Source: Pararhodospirillum oryzae
GTDB lineage: Bacteria > Pseudomonadota > Alphaproteobacteria > Rhodospirillales > Rhodospirillaceae
Direction: 5' to 3'
Assembly: GCF_007992075.1 (NCBI RefSeq)
Contig: NZ_BJZO01000001.1
Location: 34,684-98,683 of the forward strand
Length of the DNA: 64,000 nucleotides
Part shown: positions 25,866-34,503 of the stretch, one piece after another
Layout: each line of letters starts with the position of its first letter
How positions within the stretch are numbered: position 1 is the first letter of the stretch
The notes under the pieces: generated by a model
Database searches by the model: none
Seen by the model: only the letters and a program-made list of their open reading frames with translations
Told to the model about the DNA's origin: nothing
Position numbers and translations under genes: made by a program

Positions 25866-26439
25866 CGGCTACAAGGCCGGGGGCGGAAGCGACTATTTAC
25901 CTAGGATTGCTTTATCTAAAAATATCGCTTTTGAGACATTTCTTGATTCCATATCATGAGTGTGACGTTTTCCGTCATATCCATATCGTGTATGCACGGA
26001 CGTTTTGATTGTTTTTATATAAAAAATCCCTAAAGAATAGTCCCCACTACGCCCCAACAAGGAACGATCCCCTTTTTGTTTTCCGGAACGGCCATCGCGC
26101 CGCCCTTCGCATGCATTCCCCTGCGGACACGACGGGAAAAACAAAAACGGCCTTACCACCAGGAAGCGTTCCGCCCATGCAGGGAAGGGAAGGAAAGGGG
26201 GCCGGGTCCTGGCGCCTTTCGATCATGGTTTCATCCAAGTCCGGCAGGCCAGCGCTTCTTCAAGCGCCCCGCCCCTTTGACGAGAAAAAGCAGGACCGGA
26301 AAACCGCACGTCCAGCTGGTGCGCAAAGGCGGCAAAGCGCTTCAAGGGGTGTTTTCGGGATAGTAGAGATCTTTTATTAACGGACGTCAAGATAGGATCA
26401 AAAAGCGGAGGGTTTCACCAGAACGGGAAGGGGGCATCA
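25866..26439. other. Gene-free interval with an AT-rich island
   Basis: No supportable coding region is seen. From about 25890 to 26040 the sequence is much richer in A and T than anything around it. It contains a perfect 14-base palindrome TTTTTATATAAAAA at 26012-26025 and TGACG/CGTCA arms near 25960-25975. The rest is of ordinary composition. The island could hold promoters, be a binding site for a nucleoid protein, or be a remnant of transferred DNA. Confidence 0.45.
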
Positions 26440-26709
26440 ATGGCTTCAAAAGAAAGTCAGATGCGCTGGCGCCAGAAAAACCACGCGATCAAACGACAGC
26501 TGAACGTCATGGCGCGCACATTTGTGCATGATTCCTTGTCCCATCTTGCCGAACGCGAGGGGTTGCGAGGCAAGGGGGAGGCGGTGACATTTGCAACCTT
26601 CATGCTCATGGCTCTGGAACAGCATGCCGCCCTGAATCAAGACGTGCGCCGTCTGCTCGATCTGTACCGATCGGTCTACCAGCGCGACCGGGATCTTTAT
26701 TCCCCCTGA
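26440..26709 (+). CDS. Small conserved-type protein, possible ribbon-helix-helix regulator
   Basis: An 89-residue basic protein. After a basic N-terminus (MRWRQKNHAIKRQ) the segment QLNVMARTFVHDSLSHLAER could be the strand and first helix of a ribbon-helix-helix DNA-binding fold. GKGEAVTFATFMLMALEQ could be the turn and second helix, with a third helix at the C-terminus. GAAGGGGG lies just before the ATG. I know of similar short unnamed proteins in this bacterial group but cannot name a family. Regulator is an inference from the predicted secondary structure. It stands alone between two gene-free stretches. Confidence 0.65.
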   Translation: MASKESQMRWRQKNHAIKRQLNVMARTFVHDSLSHLAEREGLRGKGEAVTFATFMLMALEQHAALNQDVRRLLDLYRSVYQRDRDLYSP

Positions 26710-26891
26710 TCAGAGTGAGACCCGAAAAGGGGCTCTGGTCGAAAAAAGGGGAGGGGAGGGCAGCCGGGAAAGGGGGGGGAACCCCTTCCCGTCTGCCCAA
26801 TCCGTGCCGGACGGAACAAGAAGACGGAACAACAAGGGCGGCCAAGACCAGACCGCCTTTCCGGTCGGGATGGCCAGGAGCTTCCCGAACC

Positions 26892-26924
26892 TGGGTTTCC
26901 TGGATCTCCGGTCTCGGAAACCCA
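26892..26924. repeat. Perfect 9-base inverted repeat
   Basis: TGGGTTTCC (26892-26900) and GGAAACCCA (26916-26924) flank a 15-base loop. No T-run follows on either strand, so it may be an RNA structure or a protein site rather than a terminator. Confidence 0.45.
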
Positions 26925-27200
26925 CATCGGAAACCACATGTGCAGGCGTCTCATCGGCGGCCAGAGGCGACGGGGGCGCGTTCTTGCTCCCTGGACCAGG
27001 CAACAAGCGGGATCCCTCGATTCCGCCGGACTGGTCTGTTCCGTGAAAAGAACGGATGACACGAAGTCGTCGCCGAACCGCCGTTTGTGGCCACGGGCCA
27101 CGGAACGGGTCGCTTTCCTCTGCATGCCGTGTTGCGGGGTTGGTTTTCCAGCCAACGCCTGTCTGCCGTCGTTTCTGCCGTTGCCCTCCTTCGAAAAACC

Positions 27201-27266
27201 TGCATCTACCATGGTAGGCGATCGGGAGGGATTCGGTGCCGCCGACGCATGCATTTGCCATGGTAG
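27201..27266. repeat. Pair of 17-base direct repeats containing CCATGGTAG
   Basis: 27201-27217 and 27250-27266 match at 15 of 17 positions (TGCATCTACCATGGTAG and TGCATTTGCCATGGTAG), 49 bases apart start to start. The first copy contains the 12-base palindrome CTACCATGGTAG. Spacing of near five helical turns would suit cooperative binding of a regulator on one face of the DNA. Confidence 0.55.
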
Positions 27267-27288
27267 TTATATGCGGGCCTTTTGATCG

Positions 27289-27309
27289 GCCTTCGCCGGC
27301 GCCGAAGGC
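27289..27309. repeat. Hairpin GCCTTCG/CGAAGGC
   Basis: A perfect 7-base stem with a 7-base loop, followed by TTTGG on the + strand. It lies just downstream of the direct repeats and just before the AT-rich inverted repeat. Confidence 0.4.
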
Positions 27310-27318
27310 TTTGGTATT

Positions 27319-27334
27319 CATAATATACATTATG
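27319..27334. promoter_or_regulatory. AT-rich inverted repeat, possible promoter/operator
   Basis: CATAAT and ATTATG flank ATAC, with TATACAT inside as a possible -10 element. It is the only clearly AT-rich point before the sensor kinase, so promoter and operator may coincide here. Confidence 0.4.
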
Positions 27335-27531
27335 CGACAACGTGACGCCCCCCGGAAAACGGCACGACACGCCTTTTCAAGGCCTTGGCCCGTGCCCTGA
27401 GGAAAAAGACGCGCGCCCTATGCTTCGTCAGAGTGAACGAGGTAAAATGGCGCGATTGGCTGTTGGATCCCCGGGGGAAGCCCGGAACCGTCTTTCTTGC
27501 CCAAGGCTGTAAATCGGGAGAACAGGCCTGC

Positions 27532-29319
27532 ATGTCGGTCCGCGTCGTTTATGTGGATGCACACGATCGCATTCAAGGCGGAGAAGACGTGCTGTCTTCC
27601 CCGTCATGGCTTGGCCCTCTTGTGCCTGGATCCCGGCTGGGGGCAGCGTCGGCGGGCCTGGATGATCCCGGGTTTGCCGAGGCCTGCGCCTGGGTTCGCG
27701 AAACCGGCCAGACCAGCGCGCGCCTGGTTCGGGCGGCCGACGAAAGCGAGACCTGGGTGCAGGTGGTGATCGCTCCCCTCCCCTTTCTCCCCGGCGGGCT
27801 TACGGTGACGTTCACCCCCGGCGTGGCGCCGAACGCCGAAACGGAGCGGCTGGCCGGATACCTGGATGCGATCCCGGAAAGCCTGGTCGTCGTCACCAAT
27901 GAAGGGCGCATTGTTTACGTCAATCAGCCCTGGATTGAATTTGGGTGCGCCAACGGTGGGTCGAAGGATCTGGATTGGCGCGGCATTAACTACCTGGAGG
28001 TCTGCAAGTCGGTCAAGGGAGTCGATCAAAACGACGCCGACCACGTGCGCGACGGTCTGCGGGCGGTTCTGGAGGGCCGGCTTTCCTATTTTGAATGGGA
28101 ATACCCCTGCCATTCGCCCACCGAGGAACGCTGGTTCCTGATGCAGGCCACACCGTTGCGGCGTGGTTCCCAAGGGGTGGTGATCTCTCACTTGAACATC
28201 ACCTCGCGCATCCTGGCGGAAAAACGGGCGCAGCTGGCCGATACGGTTTTGGAAGCGAGCGGCGAAGCGGTTCTGGTCACCACCGCCGATGAACGCATCA
28301 TCCGGGTTAATCCCGCGTTCACCGCCCTGACCGGCTTCACGCCCGAGGAAGTGGTGGGCGAGACACCTCGCGTTTTGTCTTCGGGATATCACGACAAGGA
28401 TTTTTACCGGGATTTCTGGAATACGCTAAAAAACAGAGGTTTCTGGCATGGTGAAATGTGGAACAAGAGAAAATCAGGGGAAGTTTATCCTGAGCTTATC
28501 ACCATTAACGAGGTCAGGGATAAATCAGATGATCTCGTTTATTATGTCGGCCTTTTCTCTGATATCTCCACGCTCAAGGCCAAGGAAACACAATTAAAAT
28601 CCATCAACGATGAGCTGGAGCAGTTTGCCTACGCGATTTCCCATGATTTACGCCAGCCCTTGCGCATGGTGAAATCGTATCTCCAGCTTCTTGTGCGTCG
28701 GATGGGGCATGGCCTGGGAACCGAGGCCGGTGAATTCGTGCGGGAAGCCACCCAGGGCGCCGACCGCATGGACCGCCTGATCGAGGATCTCCTGGATTAC
28801 GCCCGCTGTGGCCGGGAGATGGGCACGCCGGCGGTGGTTGCCTTGGAAACCGTGCTGACGGGGGTGGCGGGGGTGCTGGCTCCGGCCCTGGCCGAGATCG
28901 ACGCGCAGCTTTTCATTCGCAGGCCCCTGCCCTGCATCTGGGGCAATGAATCGGCGTTCGAACGGGTTTTTCAGAATCTGGTCGGCAACGCCGTGAAGTA
29001 CCGCGACCGCGACCGCCCCTTGAAGATCGACATCAAGTGCGTGGTAAGCCAGGGCATGGCCGTGGTTTCCGTGCGGGACAACGGCATCGGCATCGACGCC
29101 GCCGACCGCAAGAAAGTTTTTTCGATGTTTTATCGCCTGCAAGCCGGCGCCGCGCGGGCCGCCGGAGCCGGAATGGGCCTCGCCGTTTGCAAGAAACTGA
29201 TCGAACAGCAATCCGGTTCGATCGAAGTGAGAGGCAACGAAGACGGGCCGGGATGCACCTTCGTGGTTTCGCTGCCGCTTGCCGCCGGCCTGGGATGGGG
29301 CCAGGCGGGCGCGGCGTGA
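27532..29319 (+). CDS. PAS-domain sensor histidine kinase
   Basis: A 595-residue kinase with no obvious membrane segment. A first PAS-like domain lies at about residues 100-230 (LDAIPESLVVVTNEGRIVYV) and a second PAS/PAC at about 235-365 (NPAFTALTGFTPEEVVGETP; VYYVGLFSDISTLKAKE). HisKA follows with SHDLRQPLRMVKSYLQLL, then HATPase with NLVGNAVKY, RDNGIGIDAAD and AGMGLAVCKKLIEQ. The kinase half is of the phytochrome-like HWE/HisKA type ending in sugar-free loops. No response regulator gene is adjacent. Start choice is uncertain: ATG 27532 has GGGAG upstream, while in-frame TTG 27385 would add 49 residues. The second PAS is slightly AT-richer than its neighbours. Confidence 0.85.
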   Translation: MSVRVVYVDAHDRIQGGEDVLSSPSWLGPLVPGSRLGAASAGLDDPGFAEACAWVRETGQTSARLVRAADESETWVQVVIAPLPFLPGGLTVTFTPGVAPNAETERLAGYLDAIPESLVVVTNEGRIVYVNQPWIEFGCANGGSKDLDWRGINYLEVCKSVKGVDQNDADHVRDGLRAVLEGRLSYFEWEYPCHSPTEERWFLMQATPLRRGSQGVVISHLNITSRILAEKRAQLADTVLEASGEAVLVTTADERIIRVNPAFTALTGFTPEEVVGETPRVLSSGYHDKDFYRDFWNTLKNRGFWHGEMWNKRKSGEVYPELITINEVRDKSDDLVYYVGLFSDISTLKAKETQLKSINDELEQFAYAISHDLRQPLRMVKSYLQLLVRRMGHGLGTEAGEFVREATQGADRMDRLIEDLLDYARCGREMGTPAVVALETVLTGVAGVLAPALAEIDAQLFIRRPLPCIWGNESAFERVFQNLVGNAVKYRDRDRPLKIDIKCVVSQGMAVVSVRDNGIGIDAADRKKVFSMFYRLQAGAARAAGAGMGLAVCKKLIEQQSGSIEVRGNEDGPGCTFVVSLPLAAGLGWGQAGAA

Positions 29320-29349
29320 GAGCAACGCGCGCCGGTGCTTTTTTGTTTT

Positions 29350-29727
29350 CTACTCGAAGGTATATCCCCCGAGGTCGCACAGATCCAGGGCATGCTCTTC
29401 TTGCGCGCTTTGATCCTCGAAAACCCCTCGAACATCATAATCGCAAACCGGGGCTCCCCCCTTGATGACAACGGGGGCTTCCGTTCCGGCCCCGGGCAGC
29501 AGGCTGCCTTCAAGGAGATTATCACCCCAGGCACCACTGCCCACCGGCGCCACCCGAACCTCGATCAGATCCAGGGGGGTCGCGTTGGTCACGGTGATTT
29601 CCAGATCGTCCGGGTTCAGGGCGTCGGGCTCCTGACCATCGGGGGGCGCGGCCCCAAGCGGGCCGATCCCGACCCAGAGAATCAAGGCCAAAACACCCGG
29701 CACGCGCATAGCAAGGGATGGCATCAT
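29350..29727 (-). CDS. Small secreted protein of unknown function
   Basis: A 125-residue protein with a clear signal peptide (MRVPGVLALILWVGIGPLGA, cleavage likely after GAA). The mature part reads as a beta-rich domain: ITVTNATPLDLIEVRVAP, GDNLLEG, and a C-terminal CDYDVRGVFEDQ...DLCDLGGYTF with two cysteines that could form a disulfide. I have seen similar short exported proteins ending in a DLC-x-LxxYTF tail in alphaproteobacteria, but no function is known to me. It converges with the sensor kinase gene over 30 bases. The start is one of several closely spaced ATGs. Confidence 0.68.
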   Translation of the reverse strand: MMPSLAMRVPGVLALILWVGIGPLGAAPPDGQEPDALNPDDLEITVTNATPLDLIEVRVAPVGSGAWGDNLLEGSLLPGAGTEAPVVIKGGAPVCDYDVRGVFEDQSAQEEHALDLCDLGGYTFE

Positions 29728-30029
29728 GATGACAACGGCCTTTGTGGCGCCAAGGAAGAAAATAAAGAAACCGGAAGGCCCTCTGTCGAGGGGCTTGGCC
29801 TTGTTTAAACCGGGATCGTTAAAACTCGGTATCCGCCCCGGGGCTGACACAGGCGGTCGGGTCCCTTCCTTTCCAACGCTCTGTTGCGCGGCAAAGAAAC
29901 CCTGGAATCTGTCCGTTTCACGTTGAAGCGGACAGACCCTGGATTCCTTTGCCCGGGTTTATCGTTTCAAGAAAAGCGAGCCCCCTTTTCCGTGGCGAAC
30001 GCTGAATCAAGGGTTCTTGGATCCCCTTT
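29728..30029. other. Intergenic interval between the secreted protein and globin-MCP genes
   Basis: Both flanking genes are on the - strand, so this holds the promoter of the secreted protein gene and the 3' end of the receptor transcript. Apart from the hairpin at 29908-29936 and a GTTTAAAC palindrome near 29805, nothing is recognised. Confidence 0.4.
29908..29936 (-). terminator. 12-base hairpin downstream of the globin-MCP gene
   Basis: The arms at 29908-29919 and 29925-29936 pair over 12 positions (one G-T) around loop ACGTT. Short direct repeats CCCTGGAATC and CCCTGGATTC flank it. It lies about 95 bases past the receptor stop. A T-rich tail is weak, so it may protect the mRNA end rather than end transcription. 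Confidence 0.45.
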
Positions 30030-32231
30030 TCATCCGCGATAGGCCAGGCGCACGGAGCCCCAATGCTCGCCCCCCACCATGATGGGCATGTCCACTTCCT
30101 TGAGATAGACGATCTTGCCGCCCCCCATGTTGCGCTCATAGGTCTGGAAGAACATCGGTTCCCGGTTGTGGGCGGCGAGCAGGCCCGCCCGGTCGTCGAA
30201 AATGCGCCGGTTGCGGCTGTTGGCGGTGTTCCAGACAGGATCACCGGGCCGTTGCGGCTTGCTGTACACGCTGTTGTGCGTGGGAATATAGGCGTTGCGA
30301 TCGCACACGCAGCAAAACACGATATCCTCGCCCCGGGTCAAGGTTCCGTCCAGGAGATCGGGCAACACCCGATCGGTGAACGAGCAGAACCGGGTGGTGA
30401 CCTGGGGCGGATCGCTCCCTGGCACCGCCTGGTAGGCCTCGTCGAAAAGATCGTCGCGGTCCAGGGTCTTGCGGGCCAGCCCTTCCTCGAAGCGACGGAT
30501 CACCTCGGCCGCGACCTCGCGCCCCAGGGCGGCCATGCGCTCGTCGCGGGTTTTGATCACCTGAAGCGCCTGGCCCAGGTCCTGGCGTTGCGCCGGGGTC
30601 AGGCTGGTGAACTGCACATGCGTGGCCGCGCCCGAGGGCATCAGAACCCGGCATTCAATGAGGCCCAGCGAAGAAAGCGGAGCGATCTCCAGGGCCAGGA
30701 TCGTGCCCATGGGCCAGGCCTTGACCTCGTGCGTGTTGGGGGGACGAATCAAGGCGCCGGCGGTGGACAAATCGATGACCATCACCGGCAAGGCGTCGGT
30801 ATCGAGCGGAGCACCTCCCCCGATCCGGGCCGGCATGGCGACGGGGACCCGGACATGGGCCCCGTGCACGGTCGAGGTGCGCACGATCCCCTGGATCCGG
30901 TCGCGCATTTGCAGCATGTCCTGGTTCAAGGCCGCCGACATGTCTTCCAGAACCTCGGAGCTGCCGTTGTTGGCCTCGGCCTGGCGCGCGACATCGCGCA
31001 TGCGCTCGGCCACCGTGCCGGCTCCCCTCGCCGCGCCCGCCATGCAGGCCGCGACTTCCTCGGCGGCGGCCCGCTGCTCGCGGGCGGCCTGCGCGATGTC
31101 GGAGGCGGCCCGCTCCATGTCGGCGATCGAGCCCGAAACCTCGGCGATACGCTCGGCGGTGGACAAGGTTCCCTGGCGGATTTCCGAAGCCCGGGCCGAC
31201 ACATCGCCGATGCTGGCGTCGGTCTGCGTGGCCAGGCTTTTGACTTCCTGGGCCACCACCGCGAACCCCTTGCCCGCTTCCCCGGCCCGGGCGGCCTCGA
31301 TGGTGGCGTTCAGGGACAACAGTTTGGTCTGGGCGGCGATGGTACGGATCAGTTGCACCACGTCGGCGATCTGGTTGGCCGCCTCGCTGAGGCCCGACAC
31401 GGTATCCGAAGCGCGGTGGGCGCTTTCCAGCATCCGTTGCGAGGCTTCCGACGAGGCGTCGATCTGGACCCCGATCGCGCTGCCCAACGTTTGCATCTGG
31501 CTGGCCGCCGAGGCGATGACCTGAATTTCCGAGGCAACCTCGGTGGCCGTCCGGGCCAGATCCGCGGCGATGTGGTCCAGTTCCTGGGAGCGCATCGCAA
31601 CCTGACGGGCAATCTGGTTGAAACGCGCCGACTTATGGGCAATTTCACCCACGGTGCTGATCGCCTCGCGTTCCAGCATGTCGGAAATGGTAAGAATTTC
31701 ACTTTCGAACAGGGACGCCACTCCCCGGTGCTCGTAGGCACTGACCGACTGCCCCAGGTCGAAAAACAGCATGCGCAAAACCGCGTCCATCGCCGTGCGC
31801 GCCTCGGCCGGACGGCGGGTCCGTTCCAGGAGAGCTCCCAGGAATAATTCCGCCTGGACAAGGGCCGCGCCGATGAACCATTCGGTTCCCAAGCCAATGC
31901 GTTCATGCACGCGCCCGATGTGCTGGGCGCGCTCGCGTTGCTCCGGCCCCACGGGATCGGAAAACAGGGCCTGCCAGTGGTCCTGCTGGATTTTCATCAG
32001 GCGTTCGAGCCCACCGGCCTTTTCGATCTTGGCCGCCATGGTGGGGTTTTCCTGCAAGCGGCGGTAAAACGACTGAGCCAGCCCTTCCAGGCGGGGTTCC
32101 AGGGATCGGCCAATTTCCTTGAGCGTCCGGACGACATTCTGGTCCAACCCGTGAAACTCGCGAAGGGCCTCGTATTCGTCGTCCCCGTCCAGGTGGCCAA
32201 ATCCATTCGTCACGGTGATCGCCTCCCCCAT
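30030..32231 (-). CDS. Globin-coupled chemoreceptor with PilZ and C-terminal sensory-type domain
   Basis: A 733-residue soluble receptor. Residues about 15-170 form a protoglobin domain with the proximal-His motif [10 protein letters not shown] (H109), as in HemAT-type oxygen sensors. The MCP signalling part is at about 180-445 with tip [21 protein letters not shown] PilZ domain is at about 455-550: the DLSTAGA motif is intact, but the usual RxxxR reads GxxxR (G457, R461), so c-di-GMP binding is doubtful. A C-terminal domain (about 560-733) contains [28 protein letters not shown] and [13 protein letters not shown], probably a PAS/Cache-like fold (inference). The start at 32231 is chosen because GGGAGGG precedes it; the earlier ATG at 32273 has no such site. 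Confidence 0.88.
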   Translation of the reverse strand: MGEAITVTNGFGHLDGDDEYEALREFHGLDQNVVRTLKEIGRSLEPRLEGLAQSFYRRLQENPTMAAKIEKAGGLERLMKIQQDHWQALFSDPVGPEQRERAQHIGRVHERIGLGTEWFIGAALVQAELFLGALLERTRRPAEARTAMDAVLRMLFFDLGQSVSAYEHRGVASLFESEILTISDMLEREAISTVGEIAHKSARFNQIARQVAMRSQELDHIAADLARTATEVASEIQVIASAASQMQTLGSAIGVQIDASSEASQRMLESAHRASDTVSGLSEAANQIADVVQLIRTIAAQTKLLSLNATIEAARAGEAGKGFAVVAQEVKSLATQTDASIGDVSARASEIRQGTLSTAERIAEVSGSIADMERAASDIAQAAREQRAAAEEVAACMAGAARGAGTVAERMRDVARQAEANNGSSEVLEDMSAALNQDMLQMRDRIQGIVRTSTVHGAHVRVPVAMPARIGGGAPLDTDALPVMVIDLSTAGALIRPPNTHEVKAWPMGTILALEIAPLSSLGLIECRVLMPSGAATHVQFTSLTPAQRQDLGQALQVIKTRDERMAALGREVAAEVIRRFEEGLARKTLDRDDLFDEAYQAVPGSDPPQVTTRFCSFTDRVLPDLLDGTLTRGEDIVFCCVCDRNAYIPTHNSVYSKPQRPGDPVWNTANSRNRRIFDDRAGLLAAHNREPMFFQTYERNMGGGKIVYLKEVDMPIMVGGEHWGSVRLAYRG

Positions 32232-32390
32232 TGATGGAGTCCCTCCCAGATTTTCATTATTTGTTGGAAACATTCCCGATTCGGGTCGGGTTCAGAAGTG
32301 GGCGGTCAAGTGTCCGTTGGGTGACACGAACATCCCACCCCCGTCCATGATGATGGGAGGGGGGGAGAACGGCAACAAGAAGACAGGGCC

Positions 32391-32449
32391 AAAAATGAAG
32401 AAGCGGTGCGCCCGGACCCTTTTGGAAAGGAAAGCCGGGAGCACCGCTT
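32391..32449 (-). terminator. Terminator of the amino acid decarboxylase gene
   Basis: Read on the - strand, AAGCGGTGC and GCACCGCTT (32441-32449 and 32401-32409) form a perfect outer stem with an inner CCCGG/CCGGG stem. CTTCATTTTT follows. It lies about 70 bases past the decarboxylase stop. Confidence 0.65.
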
Positions 32450-32519
32450 GAGGATTTGGGCCTTCAATGAGGCAATTTGGACGGGTGTGCCGTCGGCTTG
32501 TTGACGAGAAAAGGAGGCG

Positions 32520-33812
32520 CTACAGGTAGTGTGCGCGAATCGGCGCGAACCCATTGAAGCCCACCGACGCATAGGTGGTGGTGTAGGCTCCGGCCGACAA
32601 CAGGCGCAGGCGGTCGCCGGCCTTCAGCGACAAGGGCAGTCGACAGCCGCTCTTGTCGTACAGGATATCGACGCTGTCGCAGGTCGGTCCGGCCAGGATC
32701 ACCGGCCCTTCCGGATCGCCGTCGCGGCTGGTGACGATGGGATAGCGGATCGCTTCGCCCTCGGTCTCGGCCAGGCCATTGAAGCGCCCGGCATCAATGT
32801 ACACCCAACGCCGATCGTCGGCGTCGTCCTTGCGCGACACCAAGACCACCTCGGTTTCCAGGATGCCGGCGTTGCCGCCCATGTACCGGCCGGGTTCGAC
32901 GATCAGACGCGGGGTCTGCCCCCCGAACAGACGCTCGACGGCGGCCATCACCCGGGTGCCGTAGGCGTTCACATCCATGACCGGCGCGCCGTAGGGCGTG
33001 GGCAGTCCGCCGCCCAGATTGACCATGCCCAGGCTCACGCCGTCGGCGGCCAGGGCCGTGAACAGGTCGGCCACCTGCGCCAGCGCCACGTCCCACTGGC
33101 CGGGATCGTTTTGCTGCGAGCCGACATGGAACGACACCCCATGCGCGTCGAGCCCCAGGCGGTCGGCCTTGCGCAGCAGGTCGCGGGCCATGGTCGCCGA
33201 ACACCCGAACTTGCGCGAGAGCGGCCACTGGGCGCCCTTGTTGTCCACGAACAGGCGGCAGAACACCTGCGAGCCCGGCGCGTGGCGGGCGATCTTTTCC
33301 AGCTCTTCCTCGGCGTCGAAGGCAAACAGACGCACGCCCCGCTCGTAGGCGGCGGCGATGTCGCGGGCCTTCTTGATGGTATTGCCAAACGACAGGCGCG
33401 CGGGATCGGCCCCGACATCAAGGCACATGTCGATTTCCGGCAGGCTCGCGGTATCGAAGCTGGAGCCCAGCCCCACCAGGCGGGCCAGCAGCGGCAAGGC
33501 GGGGTTGGCCTTGACCGCGTAGTAGACCTCGGCGGCGGGCAAGGCGCCGCGCAGGCGACGATAGTTGTCCTCGATCACGTCGAGATCAACCACCAGGCAG
33601 GGCGTTTCCGGCTCCTGGGCCAGGAAAGCCGCCATTTTTTCGGTCATTCCCGGGGCCACCCACTGGGGCGGCGCCGACACCAGGGACAAGGTCGGGGCCG
33701 CGCAACGTTCGTCGCTCAGCGCGGTGGGTTCGACCAGGGCGCCGGGGAGCGGCGCGCAGCACGACGGGACCGCCACGGACGGCGGTTCGACACGCAAGGC
33801 ATGGGAACGCAT
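32520..33812 (-). CDS. Fold III PLP-dependent basic amino acid decarboxylase (ornithine decarboxylase type)
   Basis: A 430-residue alanine-racemase-fold decarboxylase. The PLP lysine is K101 in YYAVKANPALP. Other landmarks are SFDTASLPEID, FHVGSQQNDP, the phosphate-binding GGGLPTPYG, EPGRYMGGNAG and the catalytic C378 in GPTCDSVDIL. It probably makes putrescine from ornithine; lysine or a dual activity is possible. An N-terminal extension of about 55 residues, rich in Pro, Ala and Cys, precedes the usual family start near MTEKMAAFL. The start at 33812 follows GGAGAG. It is 190 bases downstream of speD on the same strand, giving a polyamine gene pair. Confidence 0.88.
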   Translation of the reverse strand: MRSHALRVEPPSVAVPSCCAPLPGALVEPTALSDERCAAPTLSLVSAPPQWVAPGMTEKMAAFLAQEPETPCLVVDLDVIEDNYRRLRGALPAAEVYYAVKANPALPLLARLVGLGSSFDTASLPEIDMCLDVGADPARLSFGNTIKKARDIAAAYERGVRLFAFDAEEELEKIARHAPGSQVFCRLFVDNKGAQWPLSRKFGCSATMARDLLRKADRLGLDAHGVSFHVGSQQNDPGQWDVALAQVADLFTALAADGVSLGMVNLGGGLPTPYGAPVMDVNAYGTRVMAAVERLFGGQTPRLIVEPGRYMGGNAGILETEVVLVSRKDDADDRRWVYIDAGRFNGLAETEGEAIRYPIVTSRDGDPEGPVILAGPTCDSVDILYDKSGCRLPLSLKAGDRLRLLSAGAYTTTYASVGFNGFAPIRAHYL

Positions 33813-33984
33813 CGGACTCTCCACTAGGGAAGCCCGGTCTCCGGTCGCCGGCCCCAAGCAGGGAGCACCGGTCGGCGCGAGAGGTGCCGGAAGAGCAATA
33901 AGGGAAGAAGCGGCGGACAGGGTGGACCGCATGGCCCCCCTGCACCGGGGTCGCTCAACGAAAACAGAACGACGCGAGACGCGC

Positions 33985-34002
33985 GCGACCGCGAACGGTC
34001 GC
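33985..34002 (-). promoter_or_regulatory. Very stable UUCG-loop hairpin immediately after speD
   Basis: On the - strand GCGACCG, loop TTCG and CGGTCGC directly follow the speD stop codon. The tetraloop and 7-base GC stem should be very stable. No clean T-run follows, so it may be a partial terminator or an mRNA 3'-end protector that sets the ratio of speD to the downstream decarboxylase. Confidence 0.55.
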
Positions 34003-34503
34003 TTACATCATGCCGCGCTTGTGCTCGGAAAGATTGGCGTGACCAGCCTTGAAGGCCTGGCGGAACACCGGCACCGCTTTTTCGGGCTGGGCGTTGCCGC
34101 ACATGAACAGGTCAAGTGCCGCGTATCCACACTCCGGCCAGGTGTGGATGCTGATGTGCGATTCCGCGAGAACCGCCACCCCCGACACCCCGCCATTGGG
34201 CGAAAAATGGTGCAGGTGGATATGCAGCAAGGTCGCCTCGGCCACCTCGACGGCTTCGCGCATGGTACGTTCGATGAGATCAATATCATCCAGGCCGGTG
34301 GCATGCCACAGGTCCAAGATGAGATGTCTACCCGCGAATGTCAGGCCATTTTCGGAAATAAAATGGTCTAACCTCTCATCGCTCAAGGGAACGGCGTCGG
34401 AGACGACCTTGAGGGAGACGGACGGAACGGATCTTACCTCTGCTCGGGCTTCGCGGGCCTCTGCTTCAGTATTCACCGCCAATTGGGGGGATGCATTACG
34501 CAT
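34003..34503 (-). CDS. speD: S-adenosylmethionine decarboxylase proenzyme
   Basis: A 166-residue prokaryotic-type AdoMetDC that supplies decarboxylated AdoMet for spermidine synthesis. The autocleavage site is the E114-S115 bond in LAESHISIHTWPE, where S115 becomes the pyruvoyl group. C135 lies in DLFMCGNAQP. Compared with the compact family (about 120-130 residues), it has about 45 extra N-terminal residues. The start at 34503 follows AGAGGGA; the upstream in-frame ATG at 34560 lacks a comparable site. It is divergent from speE across 400 bases. Confidence 0.92.
   Translation of the reverse strand: MRNASPQLAVNTEAEAREARAEVRSVPSVSLKVVSDAVPLSDERLDHFISENGLTFAGRHLILDLWHATGLDDIDLIERTMREAVEVAEATLLHIHLHHFSPNGGVSGVAVLAESHISIHTWPECGYAALDLFMCGNAQPEKAVPVFRQAFKAGHANLSEHKRGMM

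Larger units (their letters stand above)
26710..27531. other. Long gene-free leader with repeats before the PAS sensor kinase
   Basis: No convincing coding region is seen in about 820 bases. The structures found are a 9-base hairpin at 26892-26924, two 17-base direct repeats at 27201 and 27250, a hairpin at 27289-27309 and an AT-rich inverted repeat at 27319-27334. The downstream kinase could also start at the TTG at 27385, which would shorten this interval. Confidence 0.5.
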
